Source of the DNA: Verrucomicrobiales bacterium
GTDB taxonomy: Bacteria > Verrucomicrobiota > Verrucomicrobiia > Verrucomicrobiales > DEV007
Assembly (NCBI GenBank): GCA_002705125.1
Contig: PAHQ01000099.1
Span: 6,583-14,414, forward strand
Length of the DNA stretch: 7,832 nt
Reading direction: 5' to 3'
Below, piece by piece: positions 6,978-7,832 of the stretch. The stretch's first letter is position 1, and every line of letters begins with the position of its first letter. The notes under the pieces are model-generated. The model was not told the origin of the DNA, did no database searches, and saw only the letters and a list, made by a program, of their open reading frames with translations. The position numbers were made by a program, and so were the translations under genes.

Positions 6978-7832
6978 TTAGCTGTATTTATGACTTGCTC
7001 GTTTAAGCCGATCCATGATGGCAAGGCCTATCCCTCTCTCGGGAATAGGTTCTGAAATGATTTCATCGACTCCTAATTGATCTAGTTTTCTAAGAGCAAA
7101 AAAGAACCTTACTGCGGCTTCAGGCAGCTTACCTGAACCCGGACTAAGAGTTTCAATTTGTACCCATTCACATAGTTCAAGATAACCATCTTTTTTTTGC
7201 CCTCTATAGCTAAGCAGTGCATATTTTTTGGATGGTTCAGGCGTGAAAGTATCTGGAGAACTAACTATTCTCAAAGGTGTTATTGGAGCGTAGTGCGAAT
7301 CTAGTTGTCCTGGAGATGTTGGTTCTTTTGATCTTGTTTTTGATTTAGGGTTTTTTTCTATCTTACCAAATTTTTTAAGCATTTCTGGAGTTACAGGTCC
7401 TGGTCGAAGGATCTGAATGCTTGGCTTTTTTCTACCTGTAACTGATTCTATTTTGATGATAGTCGACTCTACGCCTTCAGAACATGCTCCTCCATCAATT
7501 ATTAATGGAACTTTACCTGAAAGCTCAGATAGAACGGCATTAGCGGAGGTAGGTGAGATACTACCAAACCGATTAGCACTTGGAGCGGCTATTGGTAGTT
7601 CGAATGTATTTATTATTTCTGCAAAGATTGGATTTTTTGATCTTCTGACGGCAACTGTGTCTAATCCCGAAGTAACAATTCCTGGAACAATTTCTTTTTT
7701 CGGTAAAATAAAAGTGAGTGCTCCTGGCCAGAATTCATTGATTAAAGTTGATAGAGTAGCTTCAATTTCTTCAGGAATATCGGCGATTGTTCTGAGCATT
7801 TTTTCACCTGATACATGAACTATCAAGGGGTC
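6978..7832 (-). CDS. sua5: L-threonylcarbamoyladenylate synthase, long Sua5 form (start beyond right edge)
   Basis: Cytoplasmic enzyme making threonylcarbamoyl-AMP from threonine, bicarbonate and ATP, the activated donor for the t6A37 modification of tRNAs reading ANN codons. The frame is open to the right edge: the first visible residues, DPLIVHV, are the middle of the usual RPxx(N/D)PLIVHV motif. About 45-50 N-terminal residues, including the KxR and SxxN binding motifs, are therefore missing. Numbered from that Asp, the YrdC domain shows WPGALT 35-40, VAVRR 60-64, APSAN 83-87 with SISPT 91-95, DGG 113-115, GVESTI 120-125 and LRPG 142-145. A basic linker (156-170) leads to the Sua5-specific SPGQLDSHYAP (173-183) and a C-terminal domain ending AIMDRLKRASHKYS. 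The 284 visible residues plus the missing part fit the long Sua5 form (about 330), not the short TsaC of E. coli. It is the first visible gene of the minus-strand run. Confidence 0.94.
   Translation of the reverse strand, partial: DPLIVHVSGEKMLRTIADIPEEIEATLSTLINEFWPGALTFILPKKEIVPGIVTSGLDTVAVRRSKNPIFAEIINTFELPIAAPSANRFGSISPTSANAVLSELSGKVPLIIDGGACSEGVESTIIKIESVTGRKKPSIQILRPGPVTPEMLKKFGKIEKNPKSKTRSKEPTSPGQLDSHYAPITPLRIVSSPDTFTPEPSKKYALLSYRGQKKDGYLELCEWVQIETLSPGSGKLPEAAVRFFFALRKLDQLGVDEIISEPIPERGIGLAIMDRLKRASHKYS

Noticed and set aside
6956..7024. TTG start at 7024 extending MurJ by 23 residues
   Set aside because: It overlaps sua5 by 47 bases and the added residues do not look like MurJ, while ATG 6955 puts the essential Arg and Asp residues at E. 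coli numbering.
7417..7818. Plus-strand open frame of 133 codons opposite sua5
   Set aside because: It lies wholly antisense to a clearly conserved sua5 sequence and shows no recognisable domain.

Overview
The window holds five protein genes (two of them cut by the window edges) in low-GC, AT-rich DNA. It looks like a chromosomal housekeeping segment of a Gram-negative bacterium. The genes point to a lipid II flippase, an MsbA-type exporter, NAD and pantothenate synthesis, tRNA t6A synthesis, and a secreted calcium-binding protein. The secreted EF-hand pair, in a layout seen ahead of esterase domains in Verrucomicrobiota and Planctomycetota, suggests the PVC group. This is a weak inference: MurJ by eye also resembles proteobacterial MurJ, and there is no rRNA or other marker. 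Most starts lack a clear Shine-Dalgarno sequence and two genes may use non-ATG starts, so several starts are uncertain.

Layout. At the left edge, on the minus strand, is the first 124 codons of an exported protein with two canonical EF-hands; its C-terminal part is outside the window. A divergent intergenic region of about 190 bases follows, with a perfect 14-bp palindrome over the upstream start codon of the EF-hand gene. A complete MsbA-like ABC exporter half-transporter runs on the plus strand (about 560-2479). It ends 15 bases from the convergent nadB, with a small inverted repeat between them. The rest is one minus-strand run, in transcription order: sua5/tsaC (5' end beyond the right edge), murJ, panC, nadB, with gaps of about 22, 78-90 and 66 bases. 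This is compatible with a single operon, and sua5-murJ is the most tightly spaced pair.

How the genes relate. NadB (aspartate to iminoaspartate) and PanC (pantoate plus beta-alanine to pantothenate) start NAD synthesis and finish pantothenate synthesis. Sua5 makes the threonylcarbamoyl-AMP used for tRNA t6A. MurJ flips lipid II, and the ABC exporter is of the class that flips lipids such as lipid A. No mobile element, CRISPR array, RNA gene or defence system was found.

The most notable observation is that MurJ carries about 100 extra residues between transmembrane helices 3 and 4, on the predicted periplasmic side. The insert is lysine-rich, cysteine-free and beta-strand-like, while the essential flippase residues keep their E. 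coli numbering upstream of it.
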